Assembly: GCA_022605955.1 (NCBI GenBank)
Contig: JAKCOZ010000230.1
Span: forward strand, 124,001-188,000
Direction of reading: 5' to 3'
Length of the DNA: 64,000 bases
Source of the DNA: Rallus limicola
Lineage: Eukaryota; Chordata; Aves; Gruiformes; Rallidae
Shown here: one piece after another, positions 11,089 to 23,958 of the stretch
Position numbering within the stretch: position 1 is the stretch's first letter
How the letters are laid out: every line of letters begins with the position of its first letter
The notes under the pieces: generated by a model
What the model saw: the letters and a program-made list of their open reading frames with translations, nothing else
Databases searched by the model: none
Told to the model about the DNA's origin: nothing
Translations under genes and position numbers: made by a program

Positions 11089-13068
11089 AGAGCCAAAGTG
11101 ACAGGGTCTGCTCGTGTGTCCTGTTAGGAGGTTTCAGACAAGCTATGCCTTTCAGGCCTAGCTTCTTTACTTTGGGAGTTATTGCTGGACGTTTAGCATG
11201 TTTTGAACTGCAGTCTGCTAGGGCCGAGAAAAGCACCGTAGGAGGTTCCAGGCATGTTCCCTCTTTCCAGGCAAAGGAAAAGGCTGAGAGCCAAAGTGAC
11301 AGGGTCTGCTCGTGTGTCCTGTTAGGAGGTTTCAGACAAGCTATGCCTTTCAGGCCTAGCTTCTTTACTTTGGGAGTTATTGCTGGACGTTTAGCATGTT
11401 TTGAACTGCAGTCTGCTAGGGCCGAGAAAAGCACCGTAGGAGGTTCCAGGCATGTTCCCTCTTTCCAGGCAAAGGAAAAGGCTGAGAGCCAAAGTGACAG
11501 GGTCTGCTCGTGTGTCCTGTTAGGAGGTTTCAGACAAGCTATGCCTTTCAGGCCTAGCTTCTTTACTTTGGGAGTTATTGCTGGACATTTAGCATGTTTT
11601 GAACTGCAGTCTGCTAGGGCCGAGAAAAGCACCGTAGGAGTTTCCAGGCATGTTCCCTCTTTCCAGGCAAAGGAAAAGGCTGAGAGCCAAAGTGACAGGG
11701 TCTGCTCGTGTGTCCTGTTAGGAGGTTTCAGACAAGCTATGCCTTTCAGGCCTAGCTTCTTTACTTTGGGAGTTATTGCTGGACGTTTAGCATGTTTTGA
11801 ACTGCAGTCTGCTAGGGCCGAGAAAAGCACCGTAGGAGGTTCCAGGCATGTTCCCTCTTTCCAGGCAAAGGAAAAGGCTGAGAGCCAAAGTGACAGGGTC
11901 TGCTCGTGTGTCCTGTTAGGAGGTTTCAGACAAGCTATGCCTTTCAGGCCTAGCTTCTTTACTTTGGGAGTTATTGCTGGACGTTTAGCATGTTTTGAAC
12001 TGCAGTCTGCTAGGGCCGAGAAAAGCACCGTAGGAGGTTCCAGGCATGTTCCCTCTTTCCAGGTAAAGGAAAAGGCTGAGAGCCAAAGTGACAGGGTCTG
12101 CTCGTGTGTCCTGTTAGGAGGTTTCAGACGAGCTATGCCTTTCAGGCCTAGCTTCTTTACTTTGGGAGTTATTGCTGGACGTTTAGCATGTTTTGAACTG
12201 ATGTCTGCTAGGGCCGAGAAAAGCACCGTAGGAGGTTCCAGGCATGTTCCCTCTTTCCAGGCAAAGGAAAAGGCTGAGAGCCAAAGTGACAGGGTCTGCT
12301 CGTGTGTCCTGTTAGGAGGTTTCAGACAAGCTATGCCTTTCAGGCCTAGCTTCTTTACTTTGGGAGTTATTGCTGGACGTTTAGCATGTTTTGAACTGCA
12401 GTCTGCTAGGGCCGAGAAAAGCACCGTAGGAGGTTCCAGGCATGTTCCCTCTTTCCAGGCAAAGGAAAAGGCTGAGAGCCAAAGTGACAGGGTCTGCTCG
12501 TGTGTCCTGTTAGGAGGTTTCAGACAAGCTATGCCTTTCAGGCCTAGCTTCTTTACTTTGGGAGTTATTGCTGGACGTTTAGCATGTTTTGAACTGCAGT
12601 CTGCTAGGGCCGAGAAAAGCACCGTAGGAGGTTCCAGGCATGTTCCCTCTTTCCAGGCAAAGGAAAAGGCAGAGAGCCAAAGTGACAGGGTCTGCTCGTG
12701 TGTCCTGTTAGGAGGTTTCAGACAAGCTATGCCTTTCAGGCCTAGCTTCTTTACTTTGGGAGTTATTGCTGGACGTTTAGCATGTTTTGAACTGCAGTCT
12801 GCTAGGGCCGAGAAAAGCACCGTAGGAGGTTCCAGGCATGTTCCCTCTTTCCAGGCAAAGGAAAAGGCTGAGAGCCAAAGTGACAGGGTCTGCTCGTGTG
12901 TCCTGTTAGGAGGTTTCAGACAAGCTATGCCTTTCAGGCCTAGCTTCTTTACTTTGGGAGTTATTGCTGGACGTTTAGCATGTTTTGAACTGCAGTCTGC
13001 TAGGGCCGAGAAAAGCACCGTAGGAGGTTCCAGGCATGTTCCCTCTTTCCAGGCAAAGGAAAAGGCTG
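11089..13068 (+). repeat. Mostly plain monomers
   Basis: Ten monomers, mostly consensus. Exceptions: A103/T157 at 11485-11682, followed by a monomer without the usual T40; C-to-T at 12064, making CAGGTAAAG; G52 with A123-T124 at 12079-12276; and GGCAGAG near 12670. No internal higher-order unit is evident. Confidence 0.75.
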
Positions 13069-14454
13069 AGAGCCAAAGTGACAGGGTCTGCTCGTGTGTC
13101 CTGTTAGGAGGTTTCAGACGAGCTATGCCTTTCAGGCCTAGCTTCTTTACTTTGGGAGTTATTGCTGGACGTTTAGCATGTTTTGAACTGATGTCTGCTA
13201 GGGCCGAGAAAAGCACCGTAGGAGGTTCCAGGCATGTTTCCTCTTTCCAGGCAAAGGAAAAGGCTGAGAGCCAAAGTGACAGGGTCTGCTCGTGTGTCCT
13301 TTTAGGAGGTTTCAGACAAGCTATGCCTTTCAGGCCTAGCTTCTTTACTTTGGGAGTTATTGCTGGACGTTTAGCATGTTTTGAACTGCAGTCTGCTAGG
13401 GCCGAGAAAAGCACCGTAGGAGGTTCCAGGCATGTTCCCTCTTTCCAGGCAAAGGAAAAGGCTGAGAGCCAAAGTGACAGGGTCTCCTCGTGTGTCCTGT
13501 TAGGAGGTTTCAGACAAGCTATGCCTTTAAAGCCTAGCTTCTTTACTTTGGGAGTTATTGCTGGACGTTTAGCATGTTTTGAACTGCAGTCTGCTAGGGC
13601 CGAGAAAAGCACCGTAGGAGGTTCCAGGCATGTTCCCTCTTTCCAGGCAAAGGAAAAGGCTGAGAGCCAAAGTGACAGGGTCTGCTCGTGTGTCCTGTTA
13701 GGAGGTTTCAGACAAGCTATGCCTTTCAGGCCTAGCTTCTTTACTTTGGGAGTTATTGCTGGACGTTTAGCATGTTTTGAACTGCAGTCTGCTAGGGCCG
13801 AGAAAAGCACCGTAGGAGGTTCCAGGCATGTTCCCTCTTTCCAGGCAAAGGAAAAGGCTGAGAGCCAAAGTGACAGGGTCTGCTCGTGTGTCCTGTTAGG
13901 AGGTTTCAGACAAGCTATGCCTTTCAGGCCTAGCTTCTTTACTTTGGGAGTTATTGCTGGACGTTTAGCATGTTTTGAACTGCAGTCTGCTAGGGCCGAG
14001 AAAAGCACCGTAGGAGGTTCCAGGCATGTTCCCTCTTTCCAGGCAAAGGAAAAGGCTGAGAGCCAAAGTGACAGGGTCTGCTCGTGTGTCCTGTTAGGAG
14101 GTTTCAGACAAGCTATGCCTTTCAGGCCTAGCTTCTTTACTTTGGGAGTTATTGCTGGACATTTAGCATGTTTTGAACTGCAGTCTGCTAGGGCCGAGAA
14201 AAGCACCGTAGGAGGTTCCAGGCATGTTCCCTCTTTCCAGGCAAAGGAAAAGGCTGAGAGCCAAAGTGACAGGGTCTGCTCGTGTGTCCTGTTAGTGGGT
14301 TTCAGACAAGCTATGCCTTTCAGGCCTAGCTTCTTTACTTTGGGAGTTATTGCTGGACGTTTAGCATGTTTTGAACTGCAGTCTGCTAGGGCCGAGAAAA
14401 GCACCGTAGGAGGTTCCAGGCATGTTCCCTCTTTCCAGGCAAAGGAAAAGGCTG
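13069..14454 (+). repeat. 7-monomer block, copy 1
   Basis: Order: G52/A123-T124; T35 (CCTTTTAG); C22 with A65/A67 (CTTTAAAGCC); two plain; A103; T40. The T35 and A65/A67 variants occur nowhere else except in the block at 15247-16830, where they stand in the same order. Confidence 0.85.
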
Positions 14455-15246
14455 AGAGCCAAAGTGACAGGGTCTGCTCGTGTGTCCTGTTAGGAGGTTT
14501 CAGACAAGCTATGCCTTTCAGGCCTAGCTTCTTTACTTTGGGAGTTATTGCTGGACGTTTAGCATGTTTTGAACTGCAGTCTGCTAGGGCCGAGAAAAGC
14601 ACCGTAGGAGGTTCCAGGCATGTTCCCTCTTTCCAGGCAAAGGAAAAGGCTGAGAGCCAAAGTGACAGGGTCTCCTCGTGTGTCCTGTTAGGAGGTTTCA
14701 GACAAGCTATGCCTTTCAGGCCTAGCTTCTTTACTTTGGGAGTTATTGCTGGACGTTTAGCATGTTTTGAACTGCAGTCTGCTAGGGCCGAGAAAAGCAC
14801 CGTAGGAGGTTCCAGGCATGTTCCCTCTTTCCAGGCAAAGGAAAAGGCTGAGAGCCAAAGTGACAGGGTCTGCTCGTGTGTCCTGTTAGGAGGTTTCAGA
14901 CAAGCTATGCCTTTCAGGCCTAGCTTCTTTACTTTGGGAGTTATTGCTGGACGTTTAGCATGTTTTGAACTGCAGTCTGCTAGGGCCGAGAAAAGCACCG
15001 TAGGAGGTTCCAGGCATGTTCCCTCTTTCCAGGCAAAGGAAAAGGCTGAGAGCCAAAGTGACAGGGTCTGCTCGTGTGTCCTGTTAGGAGGTTTCAGACA
15101 AGCTATGCCTTTCAGGCCTAGCTTCTTTACTTTGGGAGTTATTGCTGGACGTTTAGCATGTTTTGAACTGCAGTCTGCTAGGGCCGAGAAAAGCACCGTA
15201 GGAGGTTCCAGGCATGTTCCCTCTTTCCAGGCAAAGGAAAAGGCTG
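14455..15246 (+). repeat. Four-monomer spacer
   Basis: Four near-consensus monomers between the two copies of the 7-monomer block. The only marker noted is C22 (TCTCCTCG) at the start of the monomer beginning at 14653. Confidence 0.75.
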
Positions 15247-16830
15247 AGAGCCAAAGTGACAGGGTCTGCTCGTGTGTCCTGTTAGGAGGTTTCAGACGAG
15301 CTATGCCTTTCAGGCCTAGCTTCTTTACTTTGGGAGTTATTGCTGGACGTTTAGCATGTTTTGAACTGATGTCTGCTAGGGCCGAGAAAAGCACCGTAGG
15401 AGGTTCCAGGCATGTTCCCTCTTTCCAGGCAAAGGAAAAGGCTGAGAGCCAAAGTGACAGGGTCTGCTCGTGTGTCCTTTTAGGAGGTTTCAGACAAGCT
15501 ATGCCTTTCAGGCCTAGCTTCTTTACTTTGGGAGTTATTGCTGGACGTTTAGCATGTTTTGAACTGCAGTCTGCTAGGGCCGAGAAAAGCACCGTAGGAG
15601 GTTCCAGGCATGTTCCCTCTTTCCAGGCAAAGGAAAAGGCTGAGAGCCAAAGTGACAGGGTCTCCTCGTGTGTCCTGTTAGGAGGTTTCAGACAAGCTAT
15701 GCCTTTAAAGCCTAGCTTCTTTACTTTGGGAGTTATTGCTGGACGTTTAGCATGTTTTGAACTGCAGTCTGCTAGGGCCGAGAAAAGCACCGTAGGAGGT
15801 TCCAGGCATGTTCCCTCTTTCCAGGCAAAGGAAAAGGCTGAGAGCCAAAGTGACAGGGTCTGCTCGTGTGTCCTGTTAGGAGGTTTCAGACAAGCTATGC
15901 CTTTCAGGCCTAGCTTCTTTACTTTGGGAGTTATTGCTGGACGTTTAGCATGTTTTGAACTGCAGTCTGCTAGGGCCGAGAAAAGCACCGTAGGAGGTTC
16001 CAGGCATGTTCCCTCTTTCCAGGCAAAGGAAAAGGCTGAGAGCCAAAGTGACAGGGTCTGCTCGTGTGTCCTGTTAGGAGGTTTCAGACAAGCTATGCCT
16101 TTCAGGCCTAGCTTCTTTACTTTGGGAGTTATTGCTGGACGTTTAGCATGTTTTGAACTGCAGTCTGCTAGGGCCGAGAAAAGCACCGTAGGAGGTTCCA
16201 GGCATGTTCCCTCTTTCCAGGCAAAGGAAAAGGCTGAGAGCCAAAGTGACAGGGTCTGCTCGTGTGTCCTGTTAGGAGGTTTCAGACAAGCTATGCCTTT
16301 CAGGCCTAGCTTCTTTACTTTGGGAGTTATTGCTGGACGTTTAGCATGTTTTGAACTGCAGTCTGCTAGGGCCGAGAAAAGCACCGTAGGAGGTTCCAGG
16401 CATGTTCCCTCTTTCCAGGCAAAGGAAAAGGCTGAGAGCCAAAGTGACAGGGTCTGCTCGTGTGTCCTGTTAGGAGGTTTCAGACAAGCTATGCCTTTCA
16501 GGCCTAGCTTCTTTACTTTGGGAGTTATTGCTGGACATTTAGCATGTTTTGAACTGCAGTCTGCTAGGGCCGAGAAAAGCACCGTAGGAGGTTCCAGGCA
16601 TGTTCCCTCTTTCCAGGCAAAGGAAAAGGCTGAGAGCCAAAGTGACAGGGTCTGCTCGTGTGTCCTGTTAGTGGGTTTCAGACAAGCTATGCCTTTCAGG
16701 CCTAGCTTCTTTACTTTGGGAGTTATTGCTGGACGTTTAGCATGTTTTGAACTGCAGTCTGCTAGGGCCGAGAAAAGCACCGTAGGAGGTTCCAGGCATG
16801 TTCCCTCTTTCCAGGCAAAGGAAAAGGCTG
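15247..16830 (+). repeat. 7-monomer block, copy 2, with one extra monomer
   Basis: Same markers in the same order as 13069-14454, displaced 11 monomers at the left. Three plain monomers, not two, stand before the A103 and T40 pair, so the displacement is 12 at the right. The copies therefore differ by gain or loss of exactly one 198-bp unit. Confidence 0.82.
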
Positions 16831-18018
16831 AGAGCCAAAGTGACAGGGTCTGCTCGTGTGTCCTGTTAGGAGGTTTCAGACGAGCTATGCCTTTCAGGCC
16901 TAGCTTCTTTACTTTGGGAGTTATTGCTGGACGTTTAGCATGTTTTGAACTGCAGTCTGCTAGGGCCGAGAAAAGCACCGTAGGAGGTTCCAGGCATGTT
17001 CCCTCTTTCCAGGCAAAGGAAAAGGCTGAGAGCCAAAGTGACAGGGTCTCCTCGTGTGTCCTGTTAGGAGGTTTCAGACAAGCTATGCCTTTCAGGCCTA
17101 GCTTCTTTACTTTGGGAGTTATTGCTGGACGTTTAGCATGTTTTGAACTGCAGTCTGCTAGGGCCGAGAAAAGCACCGTAGGAGGTTCCAGGCATGTTCC
17201 CTCTTTCCAGGCAAAGGAAAAGGCTGAGAGCCAAAGTGACAGGGTCTGCTCGTGTGTCCTGTTAGGAGGTTTCAGACAAGCTATGCCTTTCAGGCCTAGC
17301 TTCTTTACTTTGGGAGTTATTGCTGGACGTTTAGCATGTTTTGAACTGCAGTCTGCTAGAGCCGAGAAAAGCACCATAGGAGGTTCCAGGCATGTTCCCT
17401 CTTTCCAGGCAAAGGAAAAGGCTGAGAGCCAAAGTGACAGGGTCTGCTCGTGTGTCCTGTTAGGAGGTTTCAGACAAGCTATGCCTTTCAGGCCTAGCTT
17501 CTTTACTTTGGGAGTTATTGCTGGACGTTTAGCATGTTTTGAACTGCAGTCTGCTAGGGCCGAGAAAAGCACCGTAGGAGGTTCCAGGCATGTTCCCTCT
17601 TTCCAGGCAAAGGAAAAGGCTGAGAGCCAAAGTGACAGGGTCTGCTCGTGTGTCCTGTTAGGGGGTTTCAGACAAGCTATGCCTTTCAGGCCTAGCTTCT
17701 TTACTTTGGGAGTTATTGCTGGACGTTTAGCATGTTTTGAACTGCAGTCTGCTAGGGCCGAGAAAAGCACCGTAGGAGGTTCCAGGCATGTTCCCTCTTT
17801 CCAGGCAAAGGAAAAGGCTGAGAGCCAAAGTGACAGGGTCTGCTCGTGTGTCCTGTTAGGAGGTTTCAGACAAGCTATGCCTTTCAGGCCTAGCTTCTTT
17901 ACTTTTGGAGTTATTGCTGGACGTTTAGCATGTTTTGAACTGCAGTCTGCTAGGGCCGAGAAAAGCACCGTAGGAGGTTCCAGGCATGTTCCCTCTTTCC
18001 AGGCAAAGGAAAAGGCTG
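16831..18018 (+). repeat. Mostly plain monomers
   Basis: Six monomers close to consensus. Markers: G52 at 16831, C22 at 17029, A134/A150 near 17360-17378, G41 at 17623, and T86 (ACTTTTGGAG) near 17906. They separate the 11/12-monomer duplication from the segment repeated 30 monomers away. Confidence 0.75.
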
Positions 18019-20592
18019 AGAGCCAAAGTGACAGGGTCTGCTCGTGTGTCCTGTTAGGAGGTTTCAGACAAGCTATGCCTTTCAGGCCTAGCTTCTTTAC
18101 TTTGGGAGTTATTGCTGGACATTTAGCATGTTTTGAACTGCAGTCTGCTAGGGCCGAGAAAAGCACCGTAGGAGTTTCCAGGCATGTTCCCTCTTTCCAG
18201 GCAAAGGAAAAGGCTGAGAGCCAAAGTGACAGGGTCTGCTCGTGTGTCCTGTTAGTGGGTTTCAGACAAGCTATGCCTTTCAGGCCTAGCTTCTTTACTT
18301 TGGGAGTTATTGCTGGACGTTTAGCATGTTTTGAACTGCAGTCAGCTAGGGCCGAGAAAAGCACCGTAGGAGGTTCCAGGCATGTTCCCTCTTTCCAGGC
18401 AAAGGAAAAGGCTGAGAGCCAAAGTGACAGGGTCTGCTCGTGTGTCCTGTTAGGAGGTTTCAGACAAGCTATGCCTTTCAGGCCTAGCTTCTTTACTTTG
18501 GGAGTTATTGCTGGACGTTTAGCATGTTTTGAACTGCAGTCTGCTAGGGCCGAGAAAAGCACCGTAGGAGGTTCCAGGCATGTTCCCTCTTTCCAGGCAA
18601 AGGAAAAGGCTGAGAGCCAAAGTGACAGGGTCTGCTCGTGTGTCCTATTAGGAGGTTTCAGACAAGCTATGCCTTTCAGGCCTAGCTTCTTTACTTTGGG
18701 AGTTATTGCTGGACGTTTAGCATGTTTTGAACTGCAGTCTGCTAGGGCCGAGAAAAGCACCGTAGGAGGTTCCAGGCATGTTCCCTCTTTCCAGGCAAAG
18801 GAAAAGGCTGAGAGCCAAAGTGACAGGGTCTGCTCGTGTGTCCTGTTAGGAGGTTTCAGACAAGCTATGCCTTTCAGGCCTAGCTTCTTTACTTTGGGAG
18901 TTATTGCTGGACGTTTAGCATGTTTTGAACTGCAGTCTGCTAGGGCCGAGAAAAGCACCGTAGGAGGTTCCAGGCATGTTCCCTCTTTCCAGGCAAAGGA
19001 AAAGGCTGAGAGCCAAAGTGACAGGGTCTGCTCGTGTGTCCTGTTAGGAGGTTTCAGACAAGCTATGCCTTTCAGGCCTAGCTTCTTTACTTTGGGAGTT
19101 ATTGCTGGACATTTAGCATGTTTTGAACTGCAGTCTGCTAGGGCCGAGAAAAGCACCGTAGGAGGTTCCAGGCATGTTCCCTCTTTCCAGGCAAAGGAAA
19201 AGGCTGAGAGCCAAAGTGACAGGGTCTGCTCGTGTGTCCTGTTAGTGGGTTTCAGACAAGCTATGCCTTTCAGGCCTAGCTTCTTTACTTTGGGAGTTAT
19301 TGCTGGACGTTTAGCATGTTTTGAACTGCAGTCTGCTAGGGCCGAGAAAAGCACCGTAGGAGGTTCCAGGCATGTTCCCTCTTTCCAGGCAAAGGAAAAG
19401 GCTGAGAGCCAAAGTGACAGGGTCTGCTCGTGTGTCCTGTTAGGAGGTTTCAGACAAGCTATGCCTTTCAGGCCTAGCTTCTTTACTTTGGGAGTTATTG
19501 CTGGACGTTTAGCATGTTTTGAACTGATGTCTGCTAGGGCAGAGAAAAGGACCGTAGGATGTTCCAGGCATGTTCCCTCTTTCCAGGCAAAGGAAAAGGC
19601 TGAGAGCCAAAGTGACAGGGTCTGCTCGTGTGTCCTGTTAGGAGGTTTCAGACAAGCTATGCCTTTCAGGCCTAGCTTCTTTACTTTGGGAGTTATTGCT
19701 GGACGTTTAGCATGTTTTGAACTGCAGTCTGCTAGGGCCGAGAAAAGCACAGTAGGAGGTTCCAGGCATGTTCCCTCTTTCCAGGCAAAGGAAAAGGCTG
19801 AGAGCCAATGTGACAGGGTCTGCTCGTGTGTCCTGTTAGGAGGTTTCAGACAAGCTATGCCTTTCAGGCCTAGCTTCTTTACTTTGGGAGTTATTGCTGG
19901 ACGTTTAGCATGTTTTGAACTGCAGTCTGCTAGGGCCGAGAAAAGCACCGTAGGAGGTTCCAGGCATGTTCCCTCTTTCCAGGCAAAGGAAAAGGCTGAG
20001 AGCCAAAGTGACAGGGTCTGCTCGTGTGTCCTGTTAGGGGGTTTCAGACAAGCTATGCCTTTCAGGCCTAGCTTCTTTACTTTGGGAGTTATTGCTGGAC
20101 GTTTAGCATGTTTTGAACTGCAGTCTGCTAGGGCCGAGAAAAGCACCGTAGGAGGTTCCAGGCATGTTCCCTCTTTCCAGGCAAAGGAAAAGGCTGAGAG
20201 CCAAAGTGACAGGGTCTGCTCGTGTGTCCTGTTAGGAGGTTTCAGACAAGCTATGCCTTTCAGGCCTAGCTTCTTTACTTTGGGAGTTATTGCTGGACAT
20301 TTAGCATGTTTTGAACTGCAGTCTGCTAGGGCCGAGAAAAGCACCGTAGGAGGTTCCAGGCATGTTCCCTCTTTCCAGGCAAAGGAAAAGGCTGAGAGCC
20401 AAAGTGACAGGGTCTGCTCGTGTGTCCTGTTAGTGGGATTCAGACAAGCTATGCCTTTCAGGCCTAGCTTCTTTACTTTGGGAGTTATTGCTGGACGTTT
20501 AGCATGTTTTGAACTGCAGTCTGCTAGGGCCGAGAAAAGCACCGTAGGAGGTTCCAGGCATGTTCCCTCTTTCCAGGCAAAGGAAAAGGCTG
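18019..20592 (+). repeat. 13-monomer segment, left copy of 5,940-bp-spaced duplication
   Basis: Ordered markers: A103/T157; T40 with A128 (GTCAGCT); plain; A35 (CCTATTAG); plain; A103; T40; A123-T124/A137/G146; A149; T9 (CAATGTG); G41; A103; T40 with A44 (GTGGGATTC). All recur in the same order at 23959-26532. I saw only three single-base differences over 2,574 bp (positions 138, 157 and 156 of the second, sixth and eighth monomers). Confidence 0.88.
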
Positions 20593-21186
20593 AGAGCCAA
20601 AGTGACAGGGTCTGCTCGTGTGTCCTGTTAGGAGGTTTCAGACAAGCTATGCCTTTCAGGCCTAGCTTCTTTACTTTGGGAGTTATTGCTGGACGTTTAG
20701 CATGTTTTGAACTGCAGTCTGCTAGGGCCGAGAAAAGCACCGTAGGAGGTTCCAGGCATGTTCCCTCTTTCCAGGCAAAGGAAAAGGCTGAGAGCCAAAG
20801 TGACAGGGTCTGCTCGTGTGTCCTGTTAGTGGGTTTCAGACAAGCTATGCCTTTCAGGCCTAGCTTCTTTACTTTGGGAGTTATTGCTGGACGTTTAGCA
20901 TGTTTTGAACTGCAGTCTGCTAGGGCCGAGAAAAGCACCGTAGGAGGTTCCAGGCATGTTCCCTCTTTCCAGGCAAAGGAAAAGGCTGAGAGCCAAAGTG
21001 ACAGGGTCTGCTCGTGTGTCCTGTTAGGAGGTTTCAGACAAGCTATGCCTTTCAGGCCTAGCTTCTTTACTTTGGGAGTTATTGCTGGACGTTTAGCATG
21101 TTTTGAACTGCAGTCTGCTAGGGCCGAGAAAAGCACCGTAGGAGGTTCCAGGCATGTTCCCTCTTTCCAGGCAAAGGAAAAGGCTG
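20593..21186 (+). repeat. Three monomers between duplicated segments
   Basis: Plain, T40 and plain monomers. Thirty monomers downstream, the monomer at 26533 has A103/T157 where 20593 is plain, so the 5,940-bp correspondence ends at about 20592. Confidence 0.7.
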
Positions 21187-22770
21187 AGAGCCAAAGTGAC
21201 AGGGTCTGCTCGTGTGTCCTGTTAGGAGGTTTCAGACAAGCTATGCCTTTCAGGCCTAGCTTCTTTACTTTGGGAGTTATTGCTGGACGTTTAGCATGTT
21301 TTGAACTGCAGTCTGCTAGGGCCGAGAAAAGCACAGTAGGAGGTTCCAGGCATGTTCCCTCTTTCCAGGCAAAGGAAAAGCCTGAGAGCCAATGTGACAA
21401 GGTCTGCTCGTGTGTCCTGTTAGGAGGTTTCAGACAAGCTATGCCTTTCAGGCCTAGCTTCTTTACTTTGGGAGTTATTGCTGGACGTTTAGCATGTTTT
21501 GAACTGCAGTCTGCTAGGGCCGAGAAAAGCACCGTAGGAGGTTCCAGGCGTGTTCCCTCTTTCCAGGCAAAGGAAAAGGCTGAGAGCCAAAGTGACAGGG
21601 TCTGCTCGTGTGTCCTGTTAGGGGGTTTCAGACAAGCTATGCCTTTCAGGCCTAGCTTCTTTACTTTGGGAGTTATTGCTGGACGTTTAGCATGTTTTGA
21701 ACTGCAGTCTGCTAGGGCCGAGAAAAGCACCGTAGGAGGTTCCAGGCATGTTCCCTCTTTCCAGGCAAAGGAAAAGGCTGAGAGCCAAAGTGACAGGGTC
21801 TGCTCGTGTGTCCTGTTAGGAGGTTTCAGACAAGCTATGCCTTTCAGGCCTAGCTTCTTTACTTTGGGAGTTATTGCTGGACGTTTAGCATGTTTTGAAC
21901 TGCAGTCTGCTAGGGCCGAGAAAAGCACCGTAGGAGGTTCCAGGCATGTTCCCTCTTTCCAGGCAAAGGAAAAGGCTGAGAGCCAAAGTGACAGGGTCTG
22001 CTCGTGTGTCCTGTTAGGAGGTTTCAGACAAGCTATGCCTTTCAGGCCTAGCTTCTTTACTTTGGGAGTTATTGCTGGACATTTAGCATGTTTTGAACTG
22101 CAGTCTGCTAGGGCCGAGAAAAGCACCGTAGGAGTTTCCAGGCATGTTCCCTCTTTCCAGGCAAAGGAAAAGGCTGAGAGCCAAAGTGACAGGGTCTGCT
22201 CGTGTGTCCTGTTAGTGGGTTTCAGACAAGCTATGCCTTTCAGGCCTAGCTTCTTTACTTTGGGAGTTATTGCTGGACGTTTAGCATGTTTTGAACTGCA
22301 GTCTGCTAGGGCCGAGAAAAGCACCGTAGGAGGTTCCAGGCATGTTCCCTCTTTCCAGGCAAAGGAAAAGGCTGAGAGCCAAAGTGACAGGGTCTGCTCG
22401 TGTGTCCTGTTAGGAGGTTTCAGACAAGCTATGCCTTTCAGGCCTAGCTTCTTTACTTTGGGAGTTATTGCTGGACGTTTAGCATGTTTTGAACTGCAGT
22501 CTGCTAGGGCCGAGAAAAGCACCGTAGGAGGTTCCAGGCATGTTCCCTCTTTCCAGGCAAAGGAAAAGGCTGAGAGCCAAAGTGACAGGGTCTGCTCGTG
22601 TGTCCTGTTAGGAGGTTTCAGACGAGCTATGCCTTTCAGGCCTAGCTTCTTTACTTTGGGAGTTATTGCTGGACGTTTAGCATGTTTTGAACTGATGTCT
22701 GCTAGGGCCGAGAAAAGCACCGTAGGAGGTTCCAGGCATGTTCCCTCTTTCCAGGCAAAGGAAAAGGCTG
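21187..22770 (+). repeat. 8-monomer cassette (A149/C195 type), copy 1
   Basis: Order: A149 ending in C195 (AAGCCTGAG); T9 with A16 (CAATGTGACAAGG); G41; plain; A103/T157; T40; plain; G52/A123-T124. The same order appears at 29107, 30889 and 39007, and related shorter versions stand at about 19603-20592 and 25543-26532. A16 is private to this copy within the cassette family. Confidence 0.82.
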
Positions 22771-23958
22771 AGAGCCAAAGTGACAGGGTCTGCTCGTGTG
22801 TCCTGTTAGGAGGTTTCAGACAAGCTATGCCTTTCAGGCCTAGCTTCTTTACTTTGGGAGTTATTGCTGGACGTTTAGCATGTTTTGAACTGCAGTCTGC
22901 TAGGGCCGAGAAAAGCACCGTAGGAGGTTCCAGGCATGTTCCCTCTTTCCAGGCAAAGGAAAAGGCTGAGAGCCAAAGTGACAGGGTCTCCTCGTGTGTC
23001 CTGTTAGGAGGTTTCAGACAAGCTATGCCTTTCAGGCCTAGCTTCTTTACTTTGGGAGTTATTGCTGGACGTTTAGCATGTTTTGAACTGCAGTCTGCTA
23101 GGGCCGAGAAAAGCACCGTAGGAGGTTCCAGGCATGTTCCCTCTTTCCAGGCAAAGGAAAAGGCTGAGAGCCAAAGTGACAGGGTCTGCTCGTGTGTCCT
23201 GTTAGGAGGTTTCAGACAAGCTATGCCTTTCAGGCCTAGCTTCTTTACTTTGGGAGTTATTGCTGGACATTTAGCATGTTTTGAACTGCAGTCTGCTAGG
23301 GCCGAGAAAAGCACCGTAGGAGGTTCCAGGCATGTTCCCTCTTTCCAGGCAAAGGAAAAGGCTGAGAGCCAAAGTGACAGGGTCTGCTCGTGTGTCCTGT
23401 TAGTGGGTTTCAGACAAGCTATGCCTTTCAGGCCTAGCTTCTTTACTTTGGGAGTTATTGCTGGACGTTTAGCATGTTTTGAACTGCAGTCTGCTAGGGC
23501 TGAGAAAAGCACCGTAGGAGGTTCCAGGCATGTTCCCTCTTTCCAGGCAAAGGAAAAGGCTGAGAGCCAAAGTGACAGGGTCTACTCGTGTGTCCTGTTA
23601 GGGGGTTTCAGACGAGCTATGCCTTTCAGGCCTAGCTTCTTTACTTTGGGAGTTATTGCTGGACGTTTAGCATGTTTTGAACTGCAGTCTGCTAGGGCCG
23701 AGAAAAGCACCGTAGGAGGTTCCAGGCATGTTCCCTCTTTCCAGGCAAAGGAAAAGGCTGAGAGCCAAAGTGACAGGGTCTGCTCGTGTGTCCTGTTAGG
23801 AGGTTTCAGACAAGCTATGCCTTTCAGGCCTAGCTTCTTTACTTTGGGAGTTATTGCTGGACGTTTAGCATGTTTTGAACTGCAGTCTGCTAGGGCCGAG
23901 AAAAGCACCGTAGGAGGTTCCAGGCATGTTCCCTCTTTCCAGGCAAAGGAAAAGGCTG
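22771..23958 (+). repeat. Six monomers including first A22 variant
   Basis: Plain; C22; A103; T40/T137; then the monomer at 23563 with A22 (TCTACTCG) and G41/G52; plain. A22 recurs only at 37027 and 45145. It makes a TAG in the open minus frame. Confidence 0.75.

Noticed and set aside
8321..23512. Very long minus-strand open frames (also 599-1930, 2183-2722, 2975-8068, 23582-36976, 37046-45094, 45164-48460, 48515-63904)
   Set aside because: All are one frame of the same repeat, cut by two recurrent stop variants (T5 giving TGA, A22 giving TAG). Starts are GTG codons inside the monomer. The two strands cannot both be genuine genes of this size, and variation looks neutral.
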